53,037 nt of DNA, taken from assembly GCA_041749275.1 (NCBI GenBank), contig JBGTBQ010000015.1, positions 1 through 53,037 on the forward strand. Reading direction: 5' to 3'. Below the pieces are notes generated by a model, which worked only from the letters and a program-made list of their open reading frames with translations, was not told where the DNA came from and ran no database searches. The DNA comes from JBGTBQ01 sp041749275 (GTDB lineage Bacteria > Acidobacteriota > Blastocatellia > Pyrinomonadales > Pyrinomonadaceae). Made by a program: the position numbers and the translations under genes. Of this stretch, positions 41,985 to 51,246 are shown piece after piece. How positions within the stretch are numbered: position 1 is the stretch's first letter; every line of letters begins with the position of its first letter.

Positions 41985-43010
41985 ATGACTGCCACCCTGA
42001 CTTTCGTCGTCATCATCATCGTCATCGCGCTCGTCTTCGACTACATCAACGGTTTTCACGATGCAGCCAACTCGATTGCGACCGTGGTCTCCACGCGCGT
42101 CTTAAGCCCCGGCGCGGCGGTCGTCTGGGCGGCGTTCTTCAACTTCATCGCGTTCGTGGTGCTGGGCGAGGCCGTGGCGAAGACCATCGGCAAGGACATG
42201 GTTGACATCAAGGCCATCCCCAACGACTGGCAATTGTGGGTGCTGCTGTGCGGGCTGATTGGGGCGATAGTCTGGAACCTGATTACGTGGTACTACGGCA
42301 TCCCTTCGAGTTCGTCGCACGCGCTCATCGGCGGTTACGCGGGAGCGGCGGTGGCGGCTCACGGCTTCGGCGCGATTCTGCCGGGCGGGTGGACGAAGAC
42401 GCTCGTCTTTATCATCCTCTCGCCGCTCGTCGGGGCGCTGTTGGGGTTCCTGATTATGGTCGCGGTGATGTGGATTTTCCGCCACTGGTCGCCGCACCGC
42501 GTGGATAAAGTTTTCCGCAAGGGTCAGCTCGTCTCCGCCGCGCTCTTCAGCCTCGGCCACGGCGGCAACGACGCGCAGAAGACGATGGGCATCATCGCGG
42601 GGGTACTCGTCGCCTCCAATCTCGACGCGACCGCGACGAAAGACATCCCCTTGTGGGTGGTGCTCATCTGTCACGCGGCCATCGGGCTGGGGACGCTGTC
42701 GGGCGGCTGGCGCATCGTCCACACGATGGGTTCGCGCATTACGAAGCTGAAACCTGTCGGCGGCTTCAGCGCCGAGAGCGCCGCCGCCCTCTCGATCATC
42801 GGCGTCACCCTCGGCGGCATCCCCGTCTCGACCACGCACACGATCACGGGCGCGATTGTCGGCGTCGGCGCGACGCGGCGTCTGTCGGCGGTGAAGTGGG
42901 GCGTCGCGGGCCGCATCGTGTGGGCTTGGGTGTTGACGATTCCGGCGGCGGCGGCGATTGCGGCGGCGTCATTTCTGCTCTACAGGTTGGTGATCGCATT
43001 GGTGGGGTAG
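41985..43010 (+). CDS. pit: PiT-family inorganic phosphate transporter
   Basis: 341 residues with about ten transmembrane helices in two inverted halves. Both PiT signatures are visible: N-G-F-H-D-A-A-N-S-I-A near residue 23 and G-H-G-G-N-D-A-Q-K-T-M-G near 190, plus P-V-S-T-T-H-T near 280. It imports phosphate (possibly as a metal-phosphate complex) using proton or sodium flow. Operon partner of the DUF47 gene. Confidence 0.95.
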   Translation: MTATLTFVVIIIVIALVFDYINGFHDAANSIATVVSTRVLSPGAAVVWAAFFNFIAFVVLGEAVAKTIGKDMVDIKAIPNDWQLWVLLCGLIGAIVWNLITWYYGIPSSSSHALIGGYAGAAVAAHGFGAILPGGWTKTLVFIILSPLVGALLGFLIMVAVMWIFRHWSPHRVDKVFRKGQLVSAALFSLGHGGNDAQKTMGIIAGVLVASNLDATATKDIPLWVVLICHAAIGLGTLSGGWRIVHTMGSRITKLKPVGGFSAESAAALSIIGVTLGGIPVSTTHTITGAIVGVGATRRLSAVKWGVAGRIVWAWVLTIPAAAAIAAASFLLYRLVIALVG

Positions 43011-43042
43011 CTCACTCGACCATCGCCGCGAGGAGCCTGCCT

Positions 43043-43504
43043 TCAATCAAAATAATTCAACATTCGGGCAGCTTCAACCAGCCACCCAAACGTCCCTCCG
43101 AGACCCACGACCAGCCCCAATAGCGCGGGCAGCCTGCCTGTCTCCTCCGGCGTCCTGTCTATGGTGATAGCCGCGGCGAACGCTAAACCCAACGCGACGG
43201 GAGCTGCCATTCCCCAGATGAAGATATACAAAGGCGCCAAGCCGCCGAAGTATCCCGGGAACCCGAAGACGAACGGGGCGAAAGAGAAACGGAACAGGTA
43301 GATCAGGCCCGCGTAGCCGGCTGCATACGCTAGCCCGCAGCGCGGGCGAGGGGCCGACTCGTGTGAGATAAAAGTTCTGTTCGTCAGAGCAGATGTTCGG
43401 GACTGAAGCTGGAACGGCGCCGATGCCTCCTGAAGCGGCTGCTCGTGCCGCGCCCGCCCGAATCCGGGATCGCTGACGTAATCGCTTTGCAATAGCTTCC
43501 GCAT
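43043..43504 (-). CDS. Small membrane protein of unknown function
   Basis: 153 residues. A polar N-terminal ~55 residues is followed by three hydrophobic segments (~60-80, 90-112, 128-148). The second segment is rich in Phe, Gly and Pro. I do not recognise a family. It is convergent with pit, and no ribosome site is obvious, so the N-terminal part may be shorter than drawn. Confidence 0.6.
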   Translation of the reverse strand: MRKLLQSDYVSDPGFGRARHEQPLQEASAPFQLQSRTSALTNRTFISHESAPRPRCGLAYAAGYAGLIYLFRFSFAPFVFGFPGYFGGLAPLYIFIWGMAAPVALGLAFAAAITIDRTPEETGRLPALLGLVVGLGGTFGWLVEAARMLNYFD

Positions 43505-43554
43505 CGTGCCGACTTACACGCGCGGTCGCTCAGGAAGTTCCCTTCCTTGCCGTC

Positions 43555-46500
43555 TCAACGATCCGTGGCGCTCGTGGGCGCGCCGTCGCGCCGCTCCCAG
43601 TAGAAGGGCGTCCGGGGCGCGGCGCGCGGGTAGACTTCATCCATGTTATCGGTCGAGTAGAGCACGCCGTTAATCATCACGTGGCTGATTGATTCACTGT
43701 GACGGATGTTGGCGAGCGGGTTCTTCGTCATCACCATCAGGTCGGCGAGCTTGCCCACTTCAATCGAGCCGATGTCGCCGCCGAGGCCGAGGTACTCCGC
43801 GCCGTGGAGCGTCGCGGCGCGGATGGCTTCGAGCGGCGTCAAGCCTCCCTGTTCCAACATCCACAGCTCCCAATGCACGCCGAGTCCCTGTAGCTGACCG
43901 TGCGCGCCGAGCTGCGCCCTGCCACCCGCGCGCACTAAGTCCTTGACGGTCTTCGCCAGTTCGAAGTGATAGAAGTCGTCTTCGCCGACGAGCATCCGGC
44001 GGCGCGCGCGCGGCTCGATGACCTTGCGCGGCGTGAACCGGAGGAGCTTCGCGTTCTCGTAGACGTTCGTGTGCTGATACCAGTAGTTCTCGCCCCAGAT
44101 GCCGCCGTAGCCGACGACGAGCGTCGGCGTGTAGCCTGATTTACTTTTTGCGAAGAGCGTCAACGCGTCCTTGTAGAGCGGCGCGATGGGGATGGCGTGC
44201 TCGACGCCGGTGTGGCCGTCGAGGATGTGGTTCATGTTGAAGTGGTAGGTCGAGCCGCCTTCGGGGACGACCATCATCTGGAGGTCGCGCGCGGCTTTGA
44301 TGATGCGTTGGCGCTGGTCGCGGCGCGGCTGGTTGTAGCTCTTGACGGAGAAGGCGCCGACCGCCTTCAGGCGTTCGAGATGCGCGCGCGCGTCGTCGTA
44401 GGAGTTGACGACCGTCTTTTCCGGGTTCTCCGCGCCGTAGAGAATGTAGCCCGTCGAGAAGATGCGCGGCCCCGCCATCACGCCCGCCTTGACCATCTCG
44501 CTCTGCGCGAAGACGGTCTGCGTCGAGGCCGAGGGGTCGTGCGTCGTCGTCACGCCGTAGGCGAGGTTCGCCCAGTAGGGCCACTGCTTTTCGGGGATGA
44601 TGTCGAGCGTGTCATAGCCCATGTGCGCGTGCACGTCCACGAGGCCGGGCATGATGGTCTTGCCCGCCATGTCAATCCGCCGCGCGTCCGAGGGAATCTG
44701 TATCCGCGCGCCGACGGCCTTGATGCGGTTGTCCTCGATGAGAATGCTGCCCTTCTCAATCACTTCATCGCCGCGCAACGTGATAATGCGCGCGTTCGTG
44801 AGGGCGACGAGTCCGCGCGGGCGTGCCGTCTCGAAGTCGAAGCCGATGACGGTTTGGCGCGGCGCGGGCGGCTTCTCGTCCTTCGCCAATTGTTTGAAAA
44901 GGTTGTCGAGGCTCTGCTCGTAAAAATTTTCGCCGAGCGTCCACTGCACCGACTTGCTGTCGGGCGACCATGCAAGCCAGTTGCCCGCCTGCGGCGAGAT
45001 GGGCTTGACGGGCACGTTCGTTTCGGTCGAACTGAGTTTGACGGTCTTCCCGACCTTCGGGAACGGCGCGACGTAGAGCTTGTGCAGTTCGCGGAAGGCG
45101 ACCCAGTTGTGATCCGGTGAAGGAATTATTTCGGTGACGTATGTGCCTTCGATGTGGCGCTTCGTGTCCTCGCCGTCGAGCCTCACGCTGGAAAGAAAAG
45201 TGATGAACTGCGTGGGCGCGGTCGGGCTGGGGCCGGGGCCGCCGCCCGCTTCCATGAAGTAGATGCGCTCGCCCGCCGGGTCGAAGCTGAGGACGGGCAT
45301 CCGCAAATTCGGCCCGCGGCTCTGCAAGTCCATCACGTAATTGTGGTGGCCCGCCGCCCAGTAATGGATTTCAAAAGTTGCTTCGCCGGCTAGATTCTCC
45401 TCATGGTTGATGCTGCCGCGCCCCTTGAGGTAGGCGATCTTCGTCCCATCGCGCGAGAAGACAGGGTTGGCATACTGATCGGGCGTCGTGGTGATCTTCG
45501 TCTGATTCGTCCCATCCGCGTTCGCCGTCCAGACCGCGCCCTTCTCGTCGTCGCTCCACGTGACATAAGTAATCATCTTCCCGTCAGCGCTGAAGCTCGG
45601 AGCATATTCCAGATACTTCGAGTCGAGCAGACGGCGCGGGGCGGCGTCGCCCTCTTTGACGTAAATCTTGCCGAGCGCGCTGTAGATGATGCGTTCGCCG
45701 TTTCGTTCGGCCCAGCGCAGGAGCCGCGCGCGTTCCTTCTCCGGCGCGACCTTGATGGGCGAGCGCACGGCGTCGCTCACCTTCTGCGCGACATGCGCCG
45801 TAAAGGGTATCGGCGCGGCTTGTTTGCTCTCGACGTTGACGCGGACGAACTTGCCCATCGCCGTGATGACGATTGACTTGCCGTCCGGCGTCCATGCGTA
45901 GCCGGGATAGGTGCCAAAGAGCGCCCACGTCTCCTGCTGGTCGTGCGTGAGTCCGTCGTAGATGGGCCACTCACGTCCCGTCTCAATCTCGCGCAGGAAG
46001 AGGACGGTCTTTAAACCGACGCGACGGATGAAAGAGAGGTGCTTGCCGTCGGGCGAGATGACCGGACGAATCGAGCCGCCCGCGCCGCGCACGAAGACCG
46101 AGCGCCGGCCTTTCTCCATGTCGTAGCGTTCGATCCAGTAGATGTTGTCGTAGACGTTCTTGTTGTAGTCGAAAGCGGTGCTGGCGACGAAGTAGAGGAA
46201 GCGTCCTTTCGGCTCGACGACCGGCTCGCCGATGTTCGCCGTCCAGTTCGGCTTCTCCGTGAGCTGCACGCCCTTGCCGCCGCCGTTGACGTGGTACATC
46301 CAGATTTCGCCCGCGCCCGCCGAGCGCGTGTCCGTCAGGTGCTTGCGCGCGACGAGGTACTGGCCGTCGGGCGTCCACGAAGGCGTGTTCACCTGCCGCG
46401 TCATCTCTTTGGTCACCTGCCGGCGGTTTTTGCCGTCGGCGTCCGACACCCAAAGGTTCTCGATGCCGTCGCGGTCGGAGGTGAAGGCGATCCACTTCCC

Positions 46501-46839
46501 ATCCGGCGACCAACGCGGCTGCACCTCCCAAGAGACGCCGCCCGCGATGAGCCGCGCCGCGCCGCCCGTGATCGGCATCACGTAGAGGTCGCCCAGCATA
46601 TCGAAGACGATGCGCTGCCCGTCCGGCGACACGTCGCAGCTCATCCACGTCCCCTCGTCCGTGTCGAACTCGATCATCGTCGTCGGGCCGTGGTCACCCT
46701 CGACATCCCACGGCTCGAACTTCTTCTGCGCTTCCGCCGCCGGTTTGTCTTTATTCGCGGCATCCTGCGCGAGCGGTAGAGATTGAAAGTTAAGGACGAA
46801 GGAGAGGAGCAGCAGGCAGACGAAAGAACTTCTCAACAC
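43555..46839 (-). CDS. Exported TolB-like beta-propeller / amidohydrolase
   Basis: About 1094 residues: signal peptide (~1-24), a beta-propeller of TolB/PD40 repeats (~45-700; e.g. S-P-D-G-K-W-I-A-F-T-S-D-R-D and repeats of S-P-D/S-A-D-G-K), then an amidohydrolase barrel (~730-1080; D-V-H-A-H-M metal site, H-F-N-M-N-H-I, and the end G-S-I-E-V-G-K-L-A-D-L). Probably a periplasmic peptidase-like or cyclic-amide hydrolase. I chose the GTG at 46839 with GAGGTG eight bases upstream; the frame also runs back through the tRNA-Arg gene, which is not coding. Confidence 0.9.
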   Translation of the reverse strand: MLRSSFVCLLLLSFVLNFQSLPLAQDAANKDKPAAEAQKKFEPWDVEGDHGPTTMIEFDTDEGTWMSCDVSPDGQRIVFDMLGDLYVMPITGGAARLIAGGVSWEVQPRWSPDGKWIAFTSDRDGIENLWVSDADGKNRRQVTKEMTRQVNTPSWTPDGQYLVARKHLTDTRSAGAGEIWMYHVNGGGKGVQLTEKPNWTANIGEPVVEPKGRFLYFVASTAFDYNKNVYDNIYWIERYDMEKGRRSVFVRGAGGSIRPVISPDGKHLSFIRRVGLKTVLFLREIETGREWPIYDGLTHDQQETWALFGTYPGYAWTPDGKSIVITAMGKFVRVNVESKQAAPIPFTAHVAQKVSDAVRSPIKVAPEKERARLLRWAERNGERIIYSALGKIYVKEGDAAPRRLLDSKYLEYAPSFSADGKMITYVTWSDDEKGAVWTANADGTNQTKITTTPDQYANPVFSRDGTKIAYLKGRGSINHEENLAGEATFEIHYWAAGHHNYVMDLQSRGPNLRMPVLSFDPAGERIYFMEAGGGPGPSPTAPTQFITFLSSVRLDGEDTKRHIEGTYVTEIIPSPDHNWVAFRELHKLYVAPFPKVGKTVKLSSTETNVPVKPISPQAGNWLAWSPDSKSVQWTLGENFYEQSLDNLFKQLAKDEKPPAPRQTVIGFDFETARPRGLVALTNARIITLRGDEVIEKGSILIEDNRIKAVGARIQIPSDARRIDMAGKTIMPGLVDVHAHMGYDTLDIIPEKQWPYWANLAYGVTTTHDPSASTQTVFAQSEMVKAGVMAGPRIFSTGYILYGAENPEKTVVNSYDDARAHLERLKAVGAFSVKSYNQPRRDQRQRIIKAARDLQMMVVPEGGSTYHFNMNHILDGHTGVEHAIPIAPLYKDALTLFAKSKSGYTPTLVVGYGGIWGENYWYQHTNVYENAKLLRFTPRKVIEPRARRRMLVGEDDFYHFELAKTVKDLVRAGGRAQLGAHGQLQGLGVHWELWMLEQGGLTPLEAIRAATLHGAEYLGLGGDIGSIEVGKLADLMVMTKNPLANIRHSESISHVMINGVLYSTDNMDEVYPRAAPRTPFYWERRDGAPTSATDR

Positions 46840-46900
46840 GTTATCACCTCGCGCGCTAAAGGTTTGCTTGCTTGTGCATTGGGAAATGCGAAGGAATGAA

Positions 46901-46974
46901 TACGCCCGACAGGATTCGAACCTGTGGCCTCGAGCTCCGGAGGCTCGCGCTCTATCCAACTGAGCTACGGGCGC
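46901..46974 (-). tRNA. tRNA-Arg (CCG)
   Basis: A 74-base cloverleaf: acceptor GCGCCCG paired with CGGGCGT, D-arm GCTC...GAGC, anticodon stem CGAGC/GCTCG with loop CTCCGGA (anticodon CCG, reads CGG), T-arm with GGTTCGAATCC, and discriminator A. CCA is not encoded. It lies between the amidohydrolase and the divergent M28 gene. Confidence 0.95.
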
Positions 46975-47154
46975 GCAAGGGTGATTCTCGCACATGAGTT
47001 CAAGTTGTGCAAAATGGCGGGTCAAGCATACCGATTCGCGTAAATGCGCTCGCTTATCTCGGCTGTCTTTCTCAACTGGCAAACGTTACACATTCCGTCT
47101 ATCATCGAAAGCAAGCTGCATTTTCACGTGCAAGTTAAACGGTTCGGAGGACTC

Positions 47155-48873
47155 ATGCGAAATCTGAAGTTATACGGTCTTGTGCTGGCCGTCCTGTTCA
47201 TGGCGCTGCCCGTCGCGCCGCCGCGCGCGCAGCAGACGCAGCGCGCGACTACCGCCGCCGCGAAGGCGTCTATCCCCTCCGCCTCTTTCGCCACCGCGCG
47301 TAAAGAGGCCGAAGAGATCACGGCGGCGAAGATGAAAGAGGTGCTGTACTACATCGCCTCGGACGAGATGGCCGGACGCGACACGCCCTCGGAAGGACTC
47401 GACAAGACGGCGAAGTATATCGCCGACCGCCTCGCTAAGTTGAATCTAAAGCCCGCCGGCGACAAGGACTCCTATTTCCAGACCATCGAGCTTCGCAAGA
47501 CGGAGATTGACCGCGAGAAGACACGCGCCGAGATGGCGGGCCGCGCCTTCAACGTCGGCAACGACTTCTTTCCCGCTGGGACGACCAACGGCGAAGTCGA
47601 GGGGCAACTCGTCTACGTCGGTCACGGATGGGTGATTAAATCGAAGAACATCAATGCCTACGAAGGGCTGGAGGTGAAAGATAAGATCATGATCGTCGCG
47701 GGGGGTGGCTTGAACACGCCACCGGGCATGACCGCCGCCGACATGAAGGCGCTCCCCGCCGGCGACTGGGAAGACCCCGCCAGCTACGCGCGTCGCAACG
47801 GCGCGAAGGGTTTGGTCATCGTGCCCCGCAACTTCGAGCGCGTCTTGCGCTTTGCCTCTTACATAGGCAGCCGCCCCGATTATCAGATGGCTCGCTTCGC
47901 GGAAGAGGCCGATGACGCGGGTGCGGGCGGAGCCAAGCACATCGCCGCGCCGGTCTCGATCTACCCGACCGGCACGCTGCTCGACGCAATCTTCGCGGGT
48001 GAGCAGGCGACCGGCGCGCAGGTGCTCCAGAAGGCAATGACCGGCGCTCCGCTAAAAGGCTTCGCGCTCGCGCCCGCGAAGCGCCTCCGCTTCTCGGTGG
48101 GGCTGAAGATAACGACGGCGACAACGCAGAACGTGGTCGCCGTGGTCGAAGGCAAAGATAAGAAACTTAAAAACGAGTATGTCGCCGTCGGCGCGCACTA
48201 TGACCACGTCGGCGTGGGCCGCCCCGACGCCACAGGCGACACTATCTACAACGGCGCGGACGACGACGGTTCGGGGACGACCGCGCTTCTTGCCATGGCC
48301 GAAGCCTTCTCGAAGGCTAAACCTCCCAAACGCTCCATCATCTTTATCTGGCACGCGGGCGAGGAGAAAGGACTCTGGGGTTCGGAATACTTCACTACGT
48401 ATCCGACCGTCCCGCTCGAGTCCATCGTCACCCAACTCAACATAGATATGATCGGGCGCAGCAAGGCCGAGGGCGACAAGAACCCCAAGAACGAGATGCT
48501 GTCGGGGCCGAACGAGATTTACGTCATCGGCTCGAAGATGATGAGCACGGAGTTGGCGAGTTGGAGCGAGGGCGTCAACAATTCGTACCTCAACCTGAAG
48601 TTTAATTACCACTACGACGACCCGTCCGACTCGGAGCAACTCTTCTACCGAAGCGACCACTACAACTACGCGAAGAAGGGCATCCCGATCATCTTCTACT
48701 TCGACGGCCTCCACGAAGATTATCATCGCCCTTCGGACAGCCCCGACAAGATTGACTACCAGAAGATGGAGAAGGTCACCCGCACTATCTTCATCCTCGC
48801 CTCGGAGATCGCCAACAACCAGAAGCGGCCCGCCGTGGACAAGCAATTGTCGTCCGAGCGGTTGGGGCGATGA
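47155..48873 (+). CDS. Exported M28-family metallopeptidase
   Basis: 572 residues: signal peptide (~1-24, R-A-Q-Q), a PA-like insert (~150-330) and the M28 zinc domain with ligands in G-A-H-Y-D-H-V-G, N-G-A-D-D-D-G-S-G-T, H-A-G-E-E-K-G-L-W-G-S-E, N-I-D-M-I-G-R and a His in Y-H-R-P-S-D. It is a two-zinc aminopeptidase acting outside the cytoplasm. GGAGGA lies before the ATG at 47155. It may work with the divergent exported amidohydrolase in peptide use. Confidence 0.94.
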   Translation: MRNLKLYGLVLAVLFMALPVAPPRAQQTQRATTAAAKASIPSASFATARKEAEEITAAKMKEVLYYIASDEMAGRDTPSEGLDKTAKYIADRLAKLNLKPAGDKDSYFQTIELRKTEIDREKTRAEMAGRAFNVGNDFFPAGTTNGEVEGQLVYVGHGWVIKSKNINAYEGLEVKDKIMIVAGGGLNTPPGMTAADMKALPAGDWEDPASYARRNGAKGLVIVPRNFERVLRFASYIGSRPDYQMARFAEEADDAGAGGAKHIAAPVSIYPTGTLLDAIFAGEQATGAQVLQKAMTGAPLKGFALAPAKRLRFSVGLKITTATTQNVVAVVEGKDKKLKNEYVAVGAHYDHVGVGRPDATGDTIYNGADDDGSGTTALLAMAEAFSKAKPPKRSIIFIWHAGEEKGLWGSEYFTTYPTVPLESIVTQLNIDMIGRSKAEGDKNPKNEMLSGPNEIYVIGSKMMSTELASWSEGVNNSYLNLKFNYHYDDPSDSEQLFYRSDHYNYAKKGIPIIFYFDGLHEDYHRPSDSPDKIDYQKMEKVTRTIFILASEIANNQKRPAVDKQLSSERLGR

Positions 48874-49031
48874 CGTAGAGCGGAAATTCAATGACGAAGG
48901 CGAAGGGATGAAAACGTGGCTTCCAAGCTATTTTCATCCTTCCCCCTTGCGTCGTCGCGGCGAGCGGCGCGGGGCACAGTGACCGCTTCTTGACATCGTT
49001 TCTTCGCGCCGTATAATCAATTCAGTTTTGC

Positions 49032-49104
49032 GGGCCGTTAGCTCAGTTGGTAGAGCAGCTGGCTCTTAACCAGCGGGTCGCAGGTTCGAGTCCTGCACGG
49101 CTCA
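49032..49104 (+). tRNA. tRNA-Lys (CTT)
   Basis: A 73-base cloverleaf: acceptor GGGCCGT/ACGGCTC (one G-T pair), anticodon stem GCTGG/CCAGC, loop CTCTTAA (anticodon CTT, reads AAG), T-arm GGTTCGAGTCC, discriminator A; CCA not encoded. A terminator follows. Confidence 0.96.
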
Positions 49105-49119
49105 TCATTCACACCGCAA

Positions 49120-49148
49120 AAGGGCGTCAACCATGACGCCCTTTTTTT
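49120..49148 (+). terminator. Intrinsic terminator after tRNA-Lys
   Basis: AAGGGCGTCA, four-base loop, TGACGCCCTT followed by T5: a strong stem with a T-run sixteen bases after the tRNA. Confidence 0.9.
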
Positions 49149-49450
49149 CATGCATGCCTTCGGTAGTGTGAGGTCAAAACAACTCGATGCGCTGGTGCGT
49201 TGGCATAAACCGCTTCCAAGCACAAGTGCCGCGGCTGGAAGAGAGCAGGCGCACGACCGCACAATTGTTGTGCAAGTGTGGCAACGTCGGAGAGTCCTTG
49301 ACTCCTTGGTCCTTGACGCTGACTGCTGGCACCACCACGCTCAACGGAACGACGCGCCCATCGCACAAAGTTCCCGATCTCCACACTCGGGCTACCCATG
49401 TCGCCAATAGAGTGGGATTGCCGTCAGACACGGGATGTTTGCACACCAAT
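49149..49450. other. Intergenic region before the SWIM gene
   Basis: About 300 bp after the tRNA terminator. No frame here has a ribosome site, family motif or strong start, so I see no gene. The minus-strand frames covering it look like chance. Confidence 0.5.
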
Positions 49451-49499
49451 GTTTCACGAATGAAACTTTGTTTCATATTCGCACGCATTCTGTTATACT
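49451..49499 (+). promoter_or_regulatory. Candidate promoter with triple palindromic operator
   Basis: GTTTCA, TGAAAC, GTTTCA at 49451, 49461 and 49470 form two overlapping inverted repeats. A TATACT -10-like box (49494-49499) ends seven bases before the ATG at 49506, so the mRNA may be leaderless. The operator would cover the -35 region. Confidence 0.5.
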
Positions 49500-49505
49500 T
49501 GCCGC

Positions 49506-49823
49506 ATGTCAAAGACAGCGAAGATTCACGACTTGACGCCCGCCGAGCAGCGCTCGGCGCGGGCCGAGCGGGTGCGCGTGTGTGAGGCCGAGCCATATGG
49601 CTGGATCGCCCGGTCAGAGTCGGGCGCGGAGGAGGGCTACCACCTGTTCCGCGACCCGGAGACTAAAAGTTTAGCCTGCACCTGCGCCGACTTCGTTTTC
49701 CGTGGCAACGCTGAACCCGGCTTCGAGTGCAAACATGTCGTGGCCGTGCTCAAGTTCATCGGGCAGTGTTATCTGCGATACGGTTACGACCCCCGTCGGC
49801 AGTTCCAGACTCGCGCGGCATAA
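49506..49823 (+). CDS. Small SWIM zinc-finger protein
   Basis: 105 residues. A SWIM motif (C-x-C, then C-K-H about 15 residues later, ~58-77) binds zinc. The rest is short and charged. SWIM fingers bind DNA or proteins and occur in helicases and transposases; here the domain stands alone, so the function is unknown. No Shine-Dalgarno is seen; the promoter layout suggests a leaderless mRNA. A second small zinc protein follows 20 bp downstream. Confidence 0.75.
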   Translation: MSKTAKIHDLTPAEQRSARAERVRVCEAEPYGWIARSESGAEEGYHLFRDPETKSLACTCADFVFRGNAEPGFECKHVVAVLKFIGQCYLRYGYDPRRQFQTRAA

Positions 49824-49843
49824 AATTCGAGAGGAGAGATTTG

Positions 49844-50032
49844 ATGAGCAAAGGTTTTCGGTGCGAGGTCTGTCGCAAGACAACCGGGTCGCTTTATATG
49901 CGCGACCTCGACGGCAAATGGGTCTGCGCGCACTGCATCCCCGCCAGAGAACTGGACGCTTGCCCCGGTTTGCGCGAGCGGCTTGGGCTAAAACCCACGC
50001 GCGCCACTCAACCGCGTCGCAAAGCTGCCTGA
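49844..50032 (+). CDS. Small zinc-ribbon protein
   Basis: 62 residues with C-E-V-C near the start and C-A-H-C near residue 28, a four-cysteine zinc ribbon, then a basic tail (R-R-K). GAGGAGA lies before the ATG. It sits directly after the SWIM gene, so the two are probably one operon. No family is recognised beyond the zinc ribbon. Confidence 0.7.
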   Translation: MSKGFRCEVCRKTTGSLYMRDLDGKWVCAHCIPARELDACPGLRERLGLKPTRATQPRRKAA

Positions 50033-50156
50033 ACTCTTCGCCGGGTTTGGTCTTCTGTCAGGGTGTTGGAAGAAAAAGCGCTGCCCACAATGTGGGCGGC
50101 GCTTGCTCGTGCGCGTCGTGTGATTCAAACGAGGCGGCAGGTTGATGATTCGGCGT

Positions 50157-50396
50157 TCAGTGAACTATCCCTTTGCTTAATTCCAGACGCGCCCACAACG
50201 CTTGCTCGTCCGGATAGGCAATGCCGTTCTCTTCACGCATGAGGACCGCCATCCTAATGATCGAATCAAGGTCTTTGAAAACATCCAGACAGCCCACACA
50301 GATTTCCAGATGTGTACGGATGAAGACCGACTCCGATTCGTCAAGCACGCCGGCTCGGTACTCACTGAGCAGTTCGAGACTCTTGTCGCAATCCAT
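50157..50396 (-). CDS. Zinc-finger (zf-HC2) anti-sigma factor
   Basis: 79 residues with H-L-E-I-C-V-G-C near 29-36, the H-x3-C-x2-C motif of zinc anti-sigma (ZAS) proteins, and an acidic N-terminus (D-C-D-K-S-L-E-L-L-S-E-Y). No membrane helix, so it is a soluble ZAS. It lies 52 bp after the ECF sigma gene on the same strand and should bind that sigma. Zinc/thiol chemistry may release it under redox stress. Confidence 0.85.
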   Translation of the reverse strand: MDCDKSLELLSEYRAGVLDESESVFIRTHLEICVGCLDVFKDLDSIIRMAVLMREENGIAYPDEQALWARLELSKGIVH

Positions 50397-50448
50397 TGAC
50401 GCTTCCTTTAAGGTCGTTTTAGGTCTTCCGGTTCGGGCGAACCGGAGA

Positions 50449-51027
50449 TTATTTAGATGCTGACTGCTGCCGGATTAATTGCCTGAGCTTGAGACGAGCT
50501 TTGTGTAACTGAGATTTCGACGTGCCCTCGGCGATGCCGAGAATCTCCGCGACCTCATAATGCTCGTAGCCTTCCACGTCGTGAAGGACGAAAACCGTGC
50601 GATAGCCCCTCGGCAGTTGCGCCATCGCCCTTTCGAGCGCGATGCGGTCTATCACCGGCATGGCGTCCGGGTTCTCCGTGCCGCGAACGATTTGGACCGG
50701 CGTCTCTCCCTCGTCGGTCAGGAGTTCTGAGCGCGTGCTGCGCTTGCGGAAGTGCATCAGCACCTGATTGACCGTCATGCGGTGGAGCCAAGTCGTGAAG
50801 GCGGAATCGCCGCGGAAGGAACCGATCTTGTTGAAGAGATGGAGGAACACTTCCTGCGTCATGTCCTCCGCCTCGACCGGATTGCCCATCATACGCAGGG
50901 TGAGCGCGTAGACACGGCGGAAATGCCGGTGGTACAACTCGCCGAATGCCTGCGAATCGCCCGCCGCGGACTTCCGCGCCAGTTCAAAATCAGACGGCGG
51001 TTTTTGCTCAACCTCGGCAACAGTCAC
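50449..51027 (-). CDS. ECF-family sigma factor
   Basis: 192 residues. Region 2 (~20-90: D-S-Q-A-F-G-E-L-Y, D-M-T-Q-E-V-F-L-H-L-F, F-T-T-W-L-H-R-M-T-V-N) and region 4 (~130-185: L-P-R-G-Y-R-T-V-F-V-L-H-D-V-E-G, then E-G-T-S-K-S-Q-L-H-K-A-R) are intact; region 3 is absent, as in RpoE-type factors. The start is GTG. It is paired with a zf-HC2 anti-sigma. Confidence 0.93.
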   Translation of the reverse strand: MTVAEVEQKPPSDFELARKSAAGDSQAFGELYHRHFRRVYALTLRMMGNPVEAEDMTQEVFLHLFNKIGSFRGDSAFTTWLHRMTVNQVLMHFRKRSTRSELLTDEGETPVQIVRGTENPDAMPVIDRIALERAMAQLPRGYRTVFVLHDVEGYEHYEVAEILGIAEGTSKSQLHKARLKLRQLIRQQSASK

Positions 51028-51160
51028 GATTAACTTATCCCCTTGAGCCGGAATTCAATAGTTCCATCGAGATTAACATTTTTCCAGCCGAATGCGGAAA
51101 CGTGGGGGCTTGGGCAATTCCGCTGCCGGGGAGAAAATAACGGCGCAGCGAGATGAAAAG

Positions 51161-51194
51161 GAAAGCGGGATTCGACGGCTCGAATCCCGCTTTC
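51161..51194 (-). terminator. Intrinsic terminator after rpoD
   Basis: A perfect 15-bp stem (GAAAGCGGGATTCGA / TCGAATCCCGCTTTC) with a 4-base loop. On the minus strand it is followed by CTTTTC, so it fits the rpoD end at 51247. Confidence 0.8.
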
Positions 51195-51246
51195 AAATTG
51201 GAAGCGACACGCGACGCGGAAGATTCCGACGCCGACGCTCCGCGCC

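Noticed and set aside
46840..47082. An upstream extension of the amidohydrolase gene
   Set aside because: The extra codons run through the tRNA-Arg gene (giving a typical translated-tRNA peptide with P-V-A-Q-L-D-R-A-R-A-S-G). The GTG at 46839 with a good ribosome site and signal peptide is the real start.
49174..49596. A 140-codon minus-strand frame near tRNA-Lys
   Set aside because: It runs into the SWIM gene promoter and coding region and has no recognisable features.
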